Source of the DNA: an uncultured Chitinophagaceae bacterium
GTDB taxonomy: Bacteria; Bacteroidota; Bacteroidia; Chitinophagales; Chitinophagaceae
Length of the DNA stretch: 64,000 nt
Reading direction: 5' to 3'
NCBI GenBank assembly: GCA_937981995.1
Contig: CALJNC010000048.1
Span: forward strand, 1-64,000
The translations under genes were made by a program, and so were the position numbers. Below, in pieces: positions 27,991-38,467 of the stretch. A model generated the notes under the pieces. The model saw nothing but the letters and a program-made list of their open reading frames with translations, did no database searches and was not told the origin of the DNA. Each line of letters starts with the position of its first letter. Positions within the stretch are counted from its first letter, which is position 1.

Positions 27991-29440
27991 TGAGCTTTTA
28001 GTCATATTATTATTATTGCCTATTGTGGGCGCTTTTATTAGTTTCTTTTTAAAAGGAAATTCTTCGTGGTTTGTAGGAGTTGCTTTTAGTACCTTAACCA
28101 TACTAGTTTCACTATTAGCTTATAAAGCGCTACCTGCTGATGGTTTTTTGCTTTACAAGCAAGAGTGGATTCCAATGATTGGGGCTAACTTTAATTTGTC
28201 TTACCATGCCTTAGCTTTTTTAATGTGCTTACTTACGGGGCTTGTTTTTCTGTTGAGTATGATTTTTGTTGATGTAAAAAACATTGAGAACCCAAGTAAG
28301 TTTTACGGGCTTATGCTATTGTCTCAAGCTGGTTTACTTGGTGTATTCTTAGCAAACGATGCGTTCTTGTTCTATATTTTTTGGGAGTTGGCCTTGATAC
28401 CGGTTTATTTCTTATGCTCCATGTATGGTGGTGAGAACAGAGTAAAAGCAAGTTTCAAATTCTTTATTTACACCTTTGTAGGAAGTTTATTAATGTTGGT
28501 AGGTATTATATATATCCATCAACAAGGTGTTACTCAAAATTTTTCATGGGAGATATTTACCGCAACAGGAAATGGTTTGCCGTTAAACGAGCAAATTATT
28601 CTTTTTGCAATGTTCTTTTTAGCATTTGCTATTAAGATGCCTATTTTCCCATTCCACACATGGCAGCCAGATACTTATGAGCAATCAGCTACTCCCGTTA
28701 CAATTGTACTTAGTGCTGTAATGGTAAAAATGGGGTTGTTTGCTGTAATAACTTGGTTGCTACCTGTACTGCAATTAGCGGCTGACTATTGGCAAGATGC
28801 CATAATGATATTAAGTGTAATAAGTATAGTATATGCAAGTTGCATGGCGTTAGTTCAAACCAATGTAAAAAGATTGGTTGCTTATTCTTCTATTGCTCAT
28901 ATTGGTTTAATGTGTGCTTCTTTGTTCAGTTTTCCTGCTTTAGGAGAAGAGCATATGGGTGCAAGTGCGGTGGTATTACAAATGTTTAATCATGGTATTA
29001 ATATACTAGGTTTATGGTTATTGGTTTATGTAGCAGAAAAACGTTTTGGTACGCAAGACTTACGAGAGATGGGAGGTATTGCTAAGGTGGCACCTATTTT
29101 TACTACAGCATTAGTTATTATTTCTTTTGCCAATATTAGTTTGCCATTGACCAATAGTTTCCCTGCTGAGTTTATGATGTTTACATCCTTATTTACTAGC
29201 GGATCTCAATGGGCTATTGGGCTTACGTTTTTTGCAGGTTTGGGGATTATTTTTGGTGCGATTTATACTTTGCGTATGATACAGCAAGTGGCATTTGGAC
29301 CGGCTAATGAAACGAAGAACAATAACTTTAAGGATTTAGACTGGAGCCAAACAATTGTAATGGCCGTAATCGTAAGTATTATATTGATAGTAGGTTTTTA
29401 TCCAAATATTATTTTTAACCTTTTAAACACGATGCATTAA
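27983..29440 (+). CDS. nuoM: NADH-quinone oxidoreductase subunit M
   Basis: 485 residues, about 14 membrane helices; second antiporter-like subunit of complex I. FYIFWELALIPVYFLCSMYGG (near residues 130-150) contains the key membrane Glu, and FPFHTWQPDTYEQSATPVTI (near 224) is the canonical core motif with its Lys/His neighbours. It starts inside the nuoL stop region (ATGGGTAG) and ends 1 bp before nuoN, so the block is one transcript. Confidence 0.97.
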   Translation: MGSELLVILLLLPIVGAFISFFLKGNSSWFVGVAFSTLTILVSLLAYKALPADGFLLYKQEWIPMIGANFNLSYHALAFLMCLLTGLVFLLSMIFVDVKNIENPSKFYGLMLLSQAGLLGVFLANDAFLFYIFWELALIPVYFLCSMYGGENRVKASFKFFIYTFVGSLLMLVGIIYIHQQGVTQNFSWEIFTATGNGLPLNEQIILFAMFFLAFAIKMPIFPFHTWQPDTYEQSATPVTIVLSAVMVKMGLFAVITWLLPVLQLAADYWQDAIMILSVISIVYASCMALVQTNVKRLVAYSSIAHIGLMCASLFSFPALGEEHMGASAVVLQMFNHGINILGLWLLVYVAEKRFGTQDLREMGGIAKVAPIFTTALVIISFANISLPLTNSFPAEFMMFTSLFTSGSQWAIGLTFFAGLGIIFGAIYTLRMIQQVAFGPANETKNNNFKDLDWSQTIVMAVIVSIILIVGFYPNIIFNLLNTMH

Positions 29441-29441
29441 T

Positions 29442-30824
29442 ATGGGTGGAATGTTAGGTATAGTAGCAGCAGCAATATTGGGTGTCGTAATGATGTTTGT
29501 AGGATTAATATCTCAAAAGTCATCTGTTATTAGAATAGCCGGTGTTGCTTGTTTTCTAATTTTAGTAGGTGTAACGGCTTTTGATTTTAGTGCAATTCAT
29601 GAACAAGGAACACAGCTTTACTTTAATAATATGCTTTCAGTAGGTATAAAGGCTTCATGGTTTAATGTGTTGATTTCAGCTTGTGCTTTTATTTACATCC
29701 TCATTTTCAATAATCACATTACTAAAGTAGGGAAAAACGATGCGGAATATTTTGCCCTTATGCTATTCATAATGGTTGGTGTATTTATGCTTAGTACGTA
29801 TAATCATTTATTGATTTTATTTATTGGTATTGAAATCCTTTCTATTCCACAATATATTTTAGCAGGAAGCGATAAAGAGAATATAAAAAGTAATGAAGCC
29901 AGCTTAAAGTATTTCCTTATGGGAGCTTTTAGTACAGGTATTTTGCTCATGGGTATTACCTTAATTTATGGTTCAGTTGGCTCTTTTGAAATTGGCAATA
30001 TTGCTACAGCTTTTCAAGGAGAAGTAACTGCCTTGCCAATGATTGGTGTAATACTATTAATTATAGCATTTGGCTTTAAAGTATCAGCTGCGCCTATGCA
30101 TTGGTGGACTGCTGACGTTTATGATGGAACACCTACTGCTATAACACCTTTTATGGCTACCATAGTTAAAGTAGCTGCTTTTATAGGTTTTATTAATCTT
30201 TTCCACGGTGCCTTTGGTAATATTCATTACTCTTGGAAATTGACGATTGCGATATTGATTTGTGTAACCTTATTCATAGGTAATATTACAGCAGTATTTC
30301 AGCAGAGTGTAAAGCGTATGTTGGCATACTCTAGTATTGCCCAAGCTGGTTTTATGTTGTTTGCAGTTTTTGCATTAAATGATACTGCAGAGAAATCAAT
30401 CATCTATTACGGAGTATCTTATACGCTAGCGAGTATCGGCGTTTTTGCAGTATTGATTAAATTAAAAGATTATACCTATGAAGGTTTTAATGGTTTAGGG
30501 AAGTCACACCCTTTGTATGCTATTACGGCAACGGTTTGTTTATTATCCTTGGCTGGTATTCCGGTAACCTCTGGTTTCTTTGCTAAGTACTTTGTACTTA
30601 CTGCGGCTATGGAGCAAGGCTTATGGTTAGGAATTATTGTATTTGCTGTACTTATGGCAGCAATTAGTATATACTACTACTTTAGAGTTATACGTGCTAT
30701 GTATTTTACAAGCTCTACCGAGGAGATTACAATTGAAAGTAATCCAATGGAACAAATCTTACTAGTTATAAATGCGGTCTTGGTTGTATTGCTTGGATTG
30801 TTCCCTCAGTTTATTTTGGGGTAA
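29442..30824 (+). CDS. nuoN: NADH-quinone oxidoreductase subunit N
   Basis: 460 residues, third antiporter-like subunit. LLILFIGIEILSIPQYILAGS (near residue 125) carries the conserved membrane Glu, and FKVSAAPMHWWTADVYDGTPTAI (near 212) is the diagnostic NuoN core. It is the last gene of the isolated nuoKLMN block; the downstream hairpin at 30890 is shared with convergent metK. Confidence 0.97.
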   Translation: MGGMLGIVAAAILGVVMMFVGLISQKSSVIRIAGVACFLILVGVTAFDFSAIHEQGTQLYFNNMLSVGIKASWFNVLISACAFIYILIFNNHITKVGKNDAEYFALMLFIMVGVFMLSTYNHLLILFIGIEILSIPQYILAGSDKENIKSNEASLKYFLMGAFSTGILLMGITLIYGSVGSFEIGNIATAFQGEVTALPMIGVILLIIAFGFKVSAAPMHWWTADVYDGTPTAITPFMATIVKVAAFIGFINLFHGAFGNIHYSWKLTIAILICVTLFIGNITAVFQQSVKRMLAYSSIAQAGFMLFAVFALNDTAEKSIIYYGVSYTLASIGVFAVLIKLKDYTYEGFNGLGKSHPLYAITATVCLLSLAGIPVTSGFFAKYFVLTAAMEQGLWLGIIVFAVLMAAISIYYYFRVIRAMYFTSSTEEITIESNPMEQILLVINAVLVVLLGLFPQFILG

Positions 30825-30889
30825 AAGACTTCGTCCATTACATAAAACATTTCAAATTGTCATATTGATATTTCTTGAAGAATAAAAAA

Positions 30890-30913
30890 AAAGGAAGCCA
30901 TCCGGCTTCCTTT
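30890..30913. terminator. Intrinsic terminator between nuoN and metK
   Basis: AAAGGAAGCC and GGCTTCCTTT form a 10-bp stem with a 4-nt loop. On the minus strand it is followed by nine T's, so it is strongest for metK; on the plus strand it could also end the nuo transcript. Confidence 0.9.
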
Positions 30914-30934
30914 AAATTTATTCAAGATTGAGTT

Positions 30935-32215
30935 TTACTTCAATTTAAAGGCTTTCTTAATTTTAGATACAAAATCTAATTTCTCCCAAGTAAACAATTC
31001 AACTGCAACTTTCTTTTCGTTGTCTTTTCCTTTGTTAAATACTTTGGTTACTTTTTTAGGCGTTCGTCCCATGTGGCCATAAGCAGCTGTTTCGCTATAT
31101 ATAGGTGAACGAAGTTTTAAACGTTTTTCAATAGCGTATGGGCGCATGTCAAATATTTTCTCAATTTCTCGAGCAATTTGACCATCGGTCATTCCAACCT
31201 TAGCCGTTCCATACGTATCAATAAATACACCACAAGGTTTAGCCACACCAATTGCATACGATACTTGTACAAGTACTTCATTACACAATCCAGCTGCCAC
31301 CATGTTTTTGGCAATATGACGTGTAGCATAAGCGGCACTTCGATCAACCTTACTAGGGTCTTTACCACTAAAAGCTCCACCACCATGAGCTCCCTTACCA
31401 CCATAAGTATCTACAATGATTTTACGTCCTGTTAAACCCGTATCACCATGCGGTCCACCAATTACAAATTTCCCGGTTGGGTTAATATGAAACGTAATTT
31501 TATTGGTAAATAATTTTTGAAGCTTTGGGCTTAATTGTTTTTTTACTGCTGGGATAATGATTTCAATAATATCCTTTTTGATTTTAGCTAGCATTTTTTT
31601 ATCGGCTGCAAAATCATCATGCTGTGTAGAAACTACAATCGTATCAATACGAATGGGTGTATTATCATCAGTATATTCAATCGTTACCTGACTCTTAGAA
31701 TCCGGACGGAGATACTTCATTTTTTTGCCTTCCTTTCTTACACGTGCCAATTCCTCTAATATTTTATGAGAAAGGTCCAATGCCAAGGGCATATAGTTTT
31801 TTGTTTCTTTGGTTGCATAACCAAACATCATGCCTTGGTCTCCTGCACCTTGTGCATTTGCTAAGGTTTCAAAATCTTTTTTCTTTACCTTACGGTCAAC
31901 TCCTTGATTAATATCAGCGCTTTGCTCATGAATGGCAGAAAGTACGCCACAAGAGTTTCCTTCAAACATATATTCACTTTTGGTATAACCGATACGGTTA
32001 ATTACTTCACGTGTAATGTTTTGAACGTCTAAATATGCTTTGGAATTAACTTCTCCTGCTAATACAACCTGACCTGTAGTAACCAATGTTTCCACGGCAA
32101 CCTTTGAATCTTTGTCGTATGCTAAAAAGTTATCTATGATAGCATCTGATATTTGATCTGATACTTTGTCTGGGTGTCCTTCCGATACTGACTCGGATGT
32201 AAATAAATATGGCAT
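30935..32215 (-). CDS. metK: S-adenosylmethionine synthase
   Basis: 426 residues from the ATG at 32215 ([21 protein letters not shown]); an upstream in-frame ATG at 32248 would add 11 residues outside the family start. It makes SAM from methionine and ATP. The signatures [29 protein letters not shown] and [16 protein letters not shown] are intact. At over 420 residues it is longer than the E. coli enzyme (about 384) through small insertions typical of Bacteroidota. I looked for a SAM riboswitch in the roughly 120-bp leader and saw none. Confidence 0.97.
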   Translation of the reverse strand: MPYLFTSESVSEGHPDKVSDQISDAIIDNFLAYDKDSKVAVETLVTTGQVVLAGEVNSKAYLDVQNITREVINRIGYTKSEYMFEGNSCGVLSAIHEQSADINQGVDRKVKKKDFETLANAQGAGDQGMMFGYATKETKNYMPLALDLSHKILEELARVRKEGKKMKYLRPDSKSQVTIEYTDDNTPIRIDTIVVSTQHDDFAADKKMLAKIKKDIIEIIIPAVKKQLSPKLQKLFTNKITFHINPTGKFVIGGPHGDTGLTGRKIIVDTYGGKGAHGGGAFSGKDPSKVDRSAAYATRHIAKNMVAAGLCNEVLVQVSYAIGVAKPCGVFIDTYGTAKVGMTDGQIAREIEKIFDMRPYAIEKRLKLRSPIYSETAAYGHMGRTPKKVTKVFNKGKDNEKKVAVELFTWEKLDFVSKIKKAFKLK

Positions 32216-32301
32216 AGTAATTGAACTTATATTGTAATAATGGCTCACAAATGTACTTCTTGAAACGTTTATCTTAAACGGAATCAGTCATTTATTAGCT
32301 A

Positions 32302-32309
32302 TATATTTG
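32302..32309 (+). promoter_or_regulatory. Putative -7 element TATATTTG for the giant adhesin gene
   Basis: Exact TAnnTTTG match 32 bp before the TTG start at 32342. The leader between them is A/C-rich and contains CCAAACAACC just before the start. Confidence 0.5.
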
Positions 32310-32341
32310 TTAGAACCTAACTAAAACCAAACAACCAACTA

Positions 32342-35300
32342 TTGAAAAAAGCTTTTTACCCCCTTGCAACACTAGTATTTTTATGTCTCGCTGTGGGAGT
32401 AAATGCTCAAACAGCACAAGATTGTTATGGAGCCATACCCGTATGTCAAAATAACTATTCCCAGACTACAGCCTATACGGGCCAAGGCGCTGTGAGCGAT
32501 TTGTCACCTTCTAATCAAGGTTGTTTAACAACGGGCGAAAATAACTCAGTTTGGTATATCGTAAACATTACAACACCCGGCAGTTTTACATTTGATTTAG
32601 TGCCTAATACCGCAACAGATGATTACGACTTTGCTGTTTGGGATTTGACGGATAAGTCTTGTGACGATTTAGTGGCGGGTCAACCACCCATTCGATGTAA
32701 TTATGCTTCCTTGGCTAATTCTTCTCCTGGTGGAAATACAGGTTTAAATACAACTTCCGGTTCGCCGACATTGGGAGCTTCTGGTCCTTCTTACAGTAGT
32801 GCAATTAATGCAACAGTGGGTCAAACTTTTTTAATTTGTGTAAACAATGCTTCTGCATCAACATCTGGCTACAGTGTAAACTTTGGTGGAACGGCTTCGG
32901 TTACAGATAATACAGCGCCGCTTATAAAAGCAGATACGCTTGAAGTAACATGTAACCCGCCGTCCTATATGACACTTTTATTAACAGAAAATATTCAATG
33001 TAATACGTTGGCAACTAACGGGAGTGATTTTACATTAAGCCCTGCTAGTGCTACTATTTCTAGTGCCAATAGTCAGTCCTGCAACAATGGTAGTAGCTTT
33101 AGCAATTTGATACGAGTAAATTTTTCTAACCCATTACCTCCTGGTAATTATACCCTGAGTGTAGTAAACGGGAGTGATGGAAATACCTTAGTAGACAATT
33201 GCAATAATGCCATGCCGCAGAATACCGCTCTAAATTTTGTGGTTCAGCCTCCCGTACAAGTAAGTGTTGCTGTACAATCTGGCTGTGCAAATGTTGCCAA
33301 CGGAATTATAACTGCTAATGGCCAGTTTGGAACAGCGCCCTATCAATATAGATTAAATAATGGAGGGTATACTACTAACAATGTTTTTAGCGGATTAGCC
33401 GTGGGTAGTTATACGATTCGTGTGCAAGATGCCAATGGTTGTATAGATGATACGATTATTAATCTTGCAGCTGCAAATCCTATTTTAATAAGCAATTTAC
33501 AAGTAAACAATCCTTTATGTTTTGGTGCAAATACAGGATCGGTAACGGTTACTGCTTCGGGAGGGAATCCTCCTTTGGAGTATACGGTTAACTCTCAGCC
33601 TTATCAATCTTCTAATACAATCAATGGGTTAGGACCAGGAAATTATTTTGTACGAGTAAGAGATGTAAGTGGTTGTATTGAAGATTCTATTATATTTATT
33701 TCGGCACCTGGTCAACTTTCATTTAATAGTATAAATGTTTCACCTGCAACTTGCGGACTAAATAATGGTTCCATAACTGCTACTGGTTTTGGTGGTACTT
33801 CGCCTCTTCAATTTTCATTAAATAATGGTCCCAATCAGACAAGTGCTAGTTATAATAATCTTGCTTCGGGATCCTATACCTTGCGTTTGCTCGATGCTAA
33901 TGGTTGCTTTATTGATACAGTTTTACAAATTCAACAACAAAATGGGGTGGTCATATCAGCTTTAGCTTTGGTACAACCTACTTGTACTTCAAACTCTGGG
34001 AGTATTACCGTTACTACAAGTGGAGGAGTAGGCCCTATACAATTTTCTATTAATGGTGCAGCTTCAGTTGCCTCCAATGTGTTTTCTAACTTAGGATCTG
34101 GTACGTATACTATCGTAGCAATTGATGCGAACGGTTGTACGGATACCTCTGTAGCTAATTTGATTTCTCCTAGTAATTTATTTTATGCTAGTGCTACAGT
34201 TGTTCAACCTACTTGTACAACATTGGGCAGTATGAGTGTAACCGGTGGTGGAGGTAATCCGCCGCTTACATATGCATTAAATACAGGACCTTATTCAGCA
34301 AATTCTACTTTTACCAATTTAGCAGCAGGTACATATACTGTGCACTTGCAAGATGCTAATAATTGCATACACGATACAATTATAACCTTAAGTCCATCAC
34401 AAGTTCCAAGTTTTACTTCTGTACCTCGTACACAACCTAGTTGTAGTTTTCCCAATGGCGGTAGCATAACTGTAAACGTTTCTGGAGGAACGCCTGCTTA
34501 CTCTTATGTTTTAAATGGAGGAACGCCACAGGCCGGTAATGCATATACCAATTTAGGTGCAGGTGCATATACCATTACCGTTACCGATGCAAACGGGTGT
34601 ACAATAACAAGCTCGGTAAATCTAAGCGCAGCTAATACAGTTGCCTTCTCTCAATTTACAAGTACTAATGTAGGATGTTTTGGAACGCCTTTAGGTTCCA
34701 TTAGTTCAACTGCCAATGGAGGAAATCCTGCTTATCAATATACATTGAATGGAGGTATACCACAAGCAAATGGAAACTTTACAAATTTAGGAGCAGGTGT
34801 ATATAATGTGGTAGCTACTGATGCTAGCGGTTGTACTGTTTCAAGTCAAGTAACGATTGTTAGTTCAGGAACGGTGCAAATTAATTCTTTAAATTCCACA
34901 AACTCTCTTTGTTTTAGCCCTGCCACAGGTACAATTACAGTTTCGGGTACAGTAAGTAATACGCCTATTACCTATTCGCTTACACCGGGTGGAAATAATA
35001 CAAGTGGTAATTTTAATAACCTACCAGGAGGTGTATATGTAGTTACAGTTTCTGATGCGGCGGGCTGCACTGTTACCTCTAGTGTTACAATAACATCTCC
35101 TCCTGCCATGTCTTTTACGAATGTTCAAATTGTATTTCCACCTTGTTATGGAGGAATAGGTAGCATTAGTTTAACCGGCTCTGGCGGTAATCCTCCTTAT
35201 ACTTATAATATTAATAATGGTCCATATGGTAGTACATCTACTTGGAATAATCTAAATGCAGGTTCTTATACCATTGGATTACAAGATGCAAATGGTTGTC

Positions 35301-38300
35301 TACACGATACGACGATTCAATTGTTAGAGCCGCCTCAACTTCAATTTAATGGAATTGTAAGTGTAAATTCATCTTGCAATGTTGCTCAAAGTACTGGCAG
35401 TATTTCTGTAACTGCCTCAGGTGGCACTCCTCCATATATTTATGCTATTAATAATGGTCCTTTTGGTGGAACCAATACTTTTTCAAATCTAGGTGCCGGC
35501 TCTTATGTAATATCAATTCGAGATTCTAATAACTGCCAAGAGGATACCACAATTGTAATACTGGCTAATGGTAATTATGCAATCAACTCAATAAGCCTTA
35601 ACCAACCTAGTTGTAATGGAGGGTCCGATGGCAGTATTTCATTTTCAGTATCAGGAGGCGTAGCTCCATTTCAATACTCTTTAAATTTAGGAACATACCA
35701 AGCAAATAATTCATTTACAGGATTAACGGCTGGCAGTTATAATTTAAGATCTATTGATAATAGTGGATGCTTTGATGATACAGTTATAACGCTTTCACAG
35801 CCAGGTCCTCTTTCTTTTTCTTCGCTTAATTTAAATAACCCTAGTTGCAATGGAGCTTCTAATGGATATGTAGTTGCAACAGGAAGTGGCGGTACACCGA
35901 CCTATACCTATGCTGTTAACAATGGTCCGTTTGGCGCTTCCAGTAATTTGTCCAGCTTAGCTGCGGGTAATAATATAATATCAGTTCGAGATGCAAATAA
36001 TTGTCAGTTTGATACAACCATCACGCTAAGTAATCCTGCAAGTGTGGGTATTACTAACTTATCGGTTATTAACCCTGGTTGCTTAGGAGGAGGTGGTACA
36101 GTTAGTTATGCTGGAATAGGAGGAACGGCTCCTTATACTTACTCGATTGATGGAATTAATTATATCAATACGGGTCTGTTTAGTAATTTGGCTAATGGGT
36201 CTGTTACAATTTATGTGCAAGATGTAAATGGTTGTATTGATGATTCTACATTTATGATTAACGGAACAGCGGCGGTATTAATTAGTTCATTTAGTTTTTC
36301 AAAATATATTTGTCCGGGTCAATCAAATGGTACAATTTCAGTAACGGCTAGTTCTAATAATCCTCCTTTAATTTATAGTATTTTAGGTGGCCCAGGTCAA
36401 GCTTCTGGTAATTTTACTGGTTTAGCGGCTGGCACATATACTATTCGTAGTGAGGATAATCAAGGGTGCTATGTAGATAGTACAGTAACCATTATTCAAG
36501 TCCCTAATACGGTTATTGATTCTGTAGTTACAACTCCGGCTACTTGCTCTTATTCTAATGATGGTTCAATAAGTATTTATGCACGGGGTGGATTATCTCC
36601 ATTGTCTTATCAATTAGGAGCTTCTGGTTATGGTTCCAATTCTGTTTATAATAATCAATTGGGAGGAAATTACATTACCTATGCAAGAGATAGTGCTGGT
36701 TGTATAGTAAGTCAAAATACAGTTGTACCTGCACCTCCAGCAATCGTTGCTGATTCTATTTTAATCCTGCAACCTTTTTGTAGTAGTGCCACTGATGGTC
36801 AGATTAGTATAAACGTACAAGGAGGAGTACCACCATATTTATACGCAATTAATACATCATTGTATACTACAAATAGTGTGTTTAGCAATTTAATTCAAGG
36901 TAGCTACGTTATCCATATTAGAGATGCAAATAATTGCCAACTCGATACTACAATTAATTTAATTGCCAATAACTATATGCAGTTTACTGCCATTAACGTG
37001 CAAGATGTTAGTTGTGCAGGGGGAAGCGATGGTTCTATTTCATTACTAACAATTGGAGGCACGGCACCTTATAATTACACGATTAATAGTATCAATAATG
37101 GAAACTCTGGCACTTTTTCTAATCTAGGAATTGGTCAATACAGCATTGTAGTAACCGACACCCTGGGTTGTCAGCAGGATACAATTTTGACAATATCTGA
37201 ACCGCCCAATGCATTGAACATTACACAAAACTTTATGGTACCTAATTTATGTAAAGGAGATAGCTTAGGTGCGGTTGGTATAATTGCTACAGGAGGTACA
37301 ACGCCATACCAATATTCTTTAGGTGGAGTAAATTATCAAGCAAGCCCAAACTTTAATAATCTGGCAGCTGGTTTTTATCAATTATATGCACAGGATGCAA
37401 ATGGTTGTTTGACTGATTCATTATTTCAAATAACTGAACCAGACACATCAGTACAGTTACAATTATTAGGAATTACGCCCACAAGTTGTATTGGAGTAGA
37501 TGATGGCGAGGTAAGTGTGCAAGCTTTGTACGGTGCACAGCCTTATATTTTTTCATTAAATGGAATAGCACAAGGGACTGATACTTTTTATAATAATTTA
37601 CCACCTGGAAATTATATAGTAGAGGTAGAAGATAACATTGGTTGTAAATCAACTGGGAAATATGTTGTGCCACTCACTCCAATTTCGCCGCTTATAGTAA
37701 TAGATAGTATACGTTATCCGTTTTGTAAAGGTGATGTAGATGGTTATTTGCAATGGAATACGGTAAGTCCGTACACTCCATTTGACTATACTTTTAATGG
37801 AACGAATATTGGGGCTACCAATTCAGTTTCCAATTTAGGTATAGGGCAATATACTATTGAGGTAGAGGATAGTCGTGGTTGTATGGCCGATACTACACTC
37901 ACTTTTGTAGAAGGAAACCCTATAGATTTAAATATTACTACTACACCTGCCGCCTGCGAGGGAGTAGGAGATGATGGAGGTGCACGTGCCATTGTTACAG
38001 GAGGTAATGCGCCGTTTCGATTTGTATGGAGTAGTAATATTGGTATCAATACAGATAGTATTTACCCTGTGAGACAAGGGGCTTATTTTGCAATCGTATT
38101 TGATGATTTAAATTGCTCAGATACTACGGATTACACTATTGAATACGAACCCTGCTGTACCATTAGCTTACCCAATGCCTTTACGCCTAACAATGATGGA
38201 TTAAATGATGTGTTTCGTGTAATAGGTTACGGTCAAATAGAATTAGTAAGTTTTGAAATATTTAATCGTTGGGGCAATAAAGTATTCCGAACAAATATTT

Positions 38301-38434
38301 TGGAGGACAGCTGGGATGGATACTATAAAGGCCTGCCAGCTGAAATAAGTACTTATTTCTATGTAGTGAAGTATAAATGCCATACTACAGGAAATGTTGA
38401 GCAAAAGCAAGGAGATGTGACATTGATAAGATAA
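32342..38434 (+). CDS. Giant SprB-like repeat adhesin with gliding-motility (T9SS type B) C-terminus
   Basis: 2030 residues, starting at a TTG: the next upstream in-frame stop is at 32318 and no ATG lies between, while the signal peptide KKAFYPLATLVFLCLAVGVNAQ begins right after. The N-terminal 280 residues hold a beta-sandwich-like region (CYGAIPVCQ, NSVWYIVNI) and a calcium-site-like segment. I count about 21 SprB-type repeats of roughly 75 residues (consensus 'C-x-G-x-x-x-G-S-I-x-V', 'GGTPPYTYAINNG', 'AGSYTI-x-V-x-DANGC'). The end, LPNAFTPNNDGLNDVFRV to WDGYYKG, is the type B T9SS module. By analogy to SprB it is a mobile surface adhesin or gliding track protein; sprF partners are not adjacent. 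Confidence 0.92.
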   Translation: MKKAFYPLATLVFLCLAVGVNAQTAQDCYGAIPVCQNNYSQTTAYTGQGAVSDLSPSNQGCLTTGENNSVWYIVNITTPGSFTFDLVPNTATDDYDFAVWDLTDKSCDDLVAGQPPIRCNYASLANSSPGGNTGLNTTSGSPTLGASGPSYSSAINATVGQTFLICVNNASASTSGYSVNFGGTASVTDNTAPLIKADTLEVTCNPPSYMTLLLTENIQCNTLATNGSDFTLSPASATISSANSQSCNNGSSFSNLIRVNFSNPLPPGNYTLSVVNGSDGNTLVDNCNNAMPQNTALNFVVQPPVQVSVAVQSGCANVANGIITANGQFGTAPYQYRLNNGGYTTNNVFSGLAVGSYTIRVQDANGCIDDTIINLAAANPILISNLQVNNPLCFGANTGSVTVTASGGNPPLEYTVNSQPYQSSNTINGLGPGNYFVRVRDVSGCIEDSIIFISAPGQLSFNSINVSPATCGLNNGSITATGFGGTSPLQFSLNNGPNQTSASYNNLASGSYTLRLLDANGCFIDTVLQIQQQNGVVISALALVQPTCTSNSGSITVTTSGGVGPIQFSINGAASVASNVFSNLGSGTYTIVAIDANGCTDTSVANLISPSNLFYASATVVQPTCTTLGSMSVTGGGGNPPLTYALNTGPYSANSTFTNLAAGTYTVHLQDANNCIHDTIITLSPSQVPSFTSVPRTQPSCSFPNGGSITVNVSGGTPAYSYVLNGGTPQAGNAYTNLGAGAYTITVTDANGCTITSSVNLSAANTVAFSQFTSTNVGCFGTPLGSISSTANGGNPAYQYTLNGGIPQANGNFTNLGAGVYNVVATDASGCTVSSQVTIVSSGTVQINSLNSTNSLCFSPATGTITVSGTVSNTPITYSLTPGGNNTSGNFNNLPGGVYVVTVSDAAGCTVTSSVTITSPPAMSFTNVQIVFPPCYGGIGSISLTGSGGNPPYTYNINNGPYGSTSTWNNLNAGSYTIGLQDANGCLHDTTIQLLEPPQLQFNGIVSVNSSCNVAQSTGSISVTASGGTPPYIYAINNGPFGGTNTFSNLGAGSYVISIRDSNNCQEDTTIVILANGNYAINSISLNQPSCNGGSDGSISFSVSGGVAPFQYSLNLGTYQANNSFTGLTAGSYNLRSIDNSGCFDDTVITLSQPGPLSFSSLNLNNPSCNGASNGYVVATGSGGTPTYTYAVNNGPFGASSNLSSLAAGNNIISVRDANNCQFDTTITLSNPASVGITNLSVINPGCLGGGGTVSYAGIGGTAPYTYSIDGINYINTGLFSNLANGSVTIYVQDVNGCIDDSTFMINGTAAVLISSFSFSKYICPGQSNGTISVTASSNNPPLIYSILGGPGQASGNFTGLAAGTYTIRSEDNQGCYVDSTVTIIQVPNTVIDSVVTTPATCSYSNDGSISIYARGGLSPLSYQLGASGYGSNSVYNNQLGGNYITYARDSAGCIVSQNTVVPAPPAIVADSILILQPFCSSATDGQISINVQGGVPPYLYAINTSLYTTNSVFSNLIQGSYVIHIRDANNCQLDTTINLIANNYMQFTAINVQDVSCAGGSDGSISLLTIGGTAPYNYTINSINNGNSGTFSNLGIGQYSIVVTDTLGCQQDTILTISEPPNALNITQNFMVPNLCKGDSLGAVGIIATGGTTPYQYSLGGVNYQASPNFNNLAAGFYQLYAQDANGCLTDSLFQITEPDTSVQLQLLGITPTSCIGVDDGEVSVQALYGAQPYIFSLNGIAQGTDTFYNNLPPGNYIVEVEDNIGCKSTGKYVVPLTPISPLIVIDSIRYPFCKGDVDGYLQWNTVSPYTPFDYTFNGTNIGATNSVSNLGIGQYTIEVEDSRGCMADTTLTFVEGNPIDLNITTTPAACEGVGDDGGARAIVTGGNAPFRFVWSSNIGINTDSIYPVRQGAYFAIVFDDLNCSDTTDYTIEYEPCCTISLPNAFTPNNDGLNDVFRVIGYGQIELVSFEIFNRWGNKVFRTNILEDSWDGYYKGLPAEISTYFYVVKYKCHTTGNVEQKQGDVTLIR

Positions 38435-38467
38435 TCTTTTAAGTAAAAGCAATTACTTTTGAACTTA

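Noticed and set aside
30935-32341. SAM riboswitch in the metK leader
   Set aside because: The roughly 120 bp between metK and the adhesin gene show no SAM-I, SAM-II or related conserved core that I can recognise.
33260-38100. CRISPR-like or DNA tandem repeat array
   Set aside because: The periodicity is at protein level (SprB repeats of about 75 residues); the DNA of the units is diverged and in one open frame, with no direct repeat and spacer pattern.
38243-38452. 69-codon minus-strand frame at the end of the adhesin gene
   Set aside because: Antisense to the conserved T9SS type B domain, so it is a by-product of that coding sequence.
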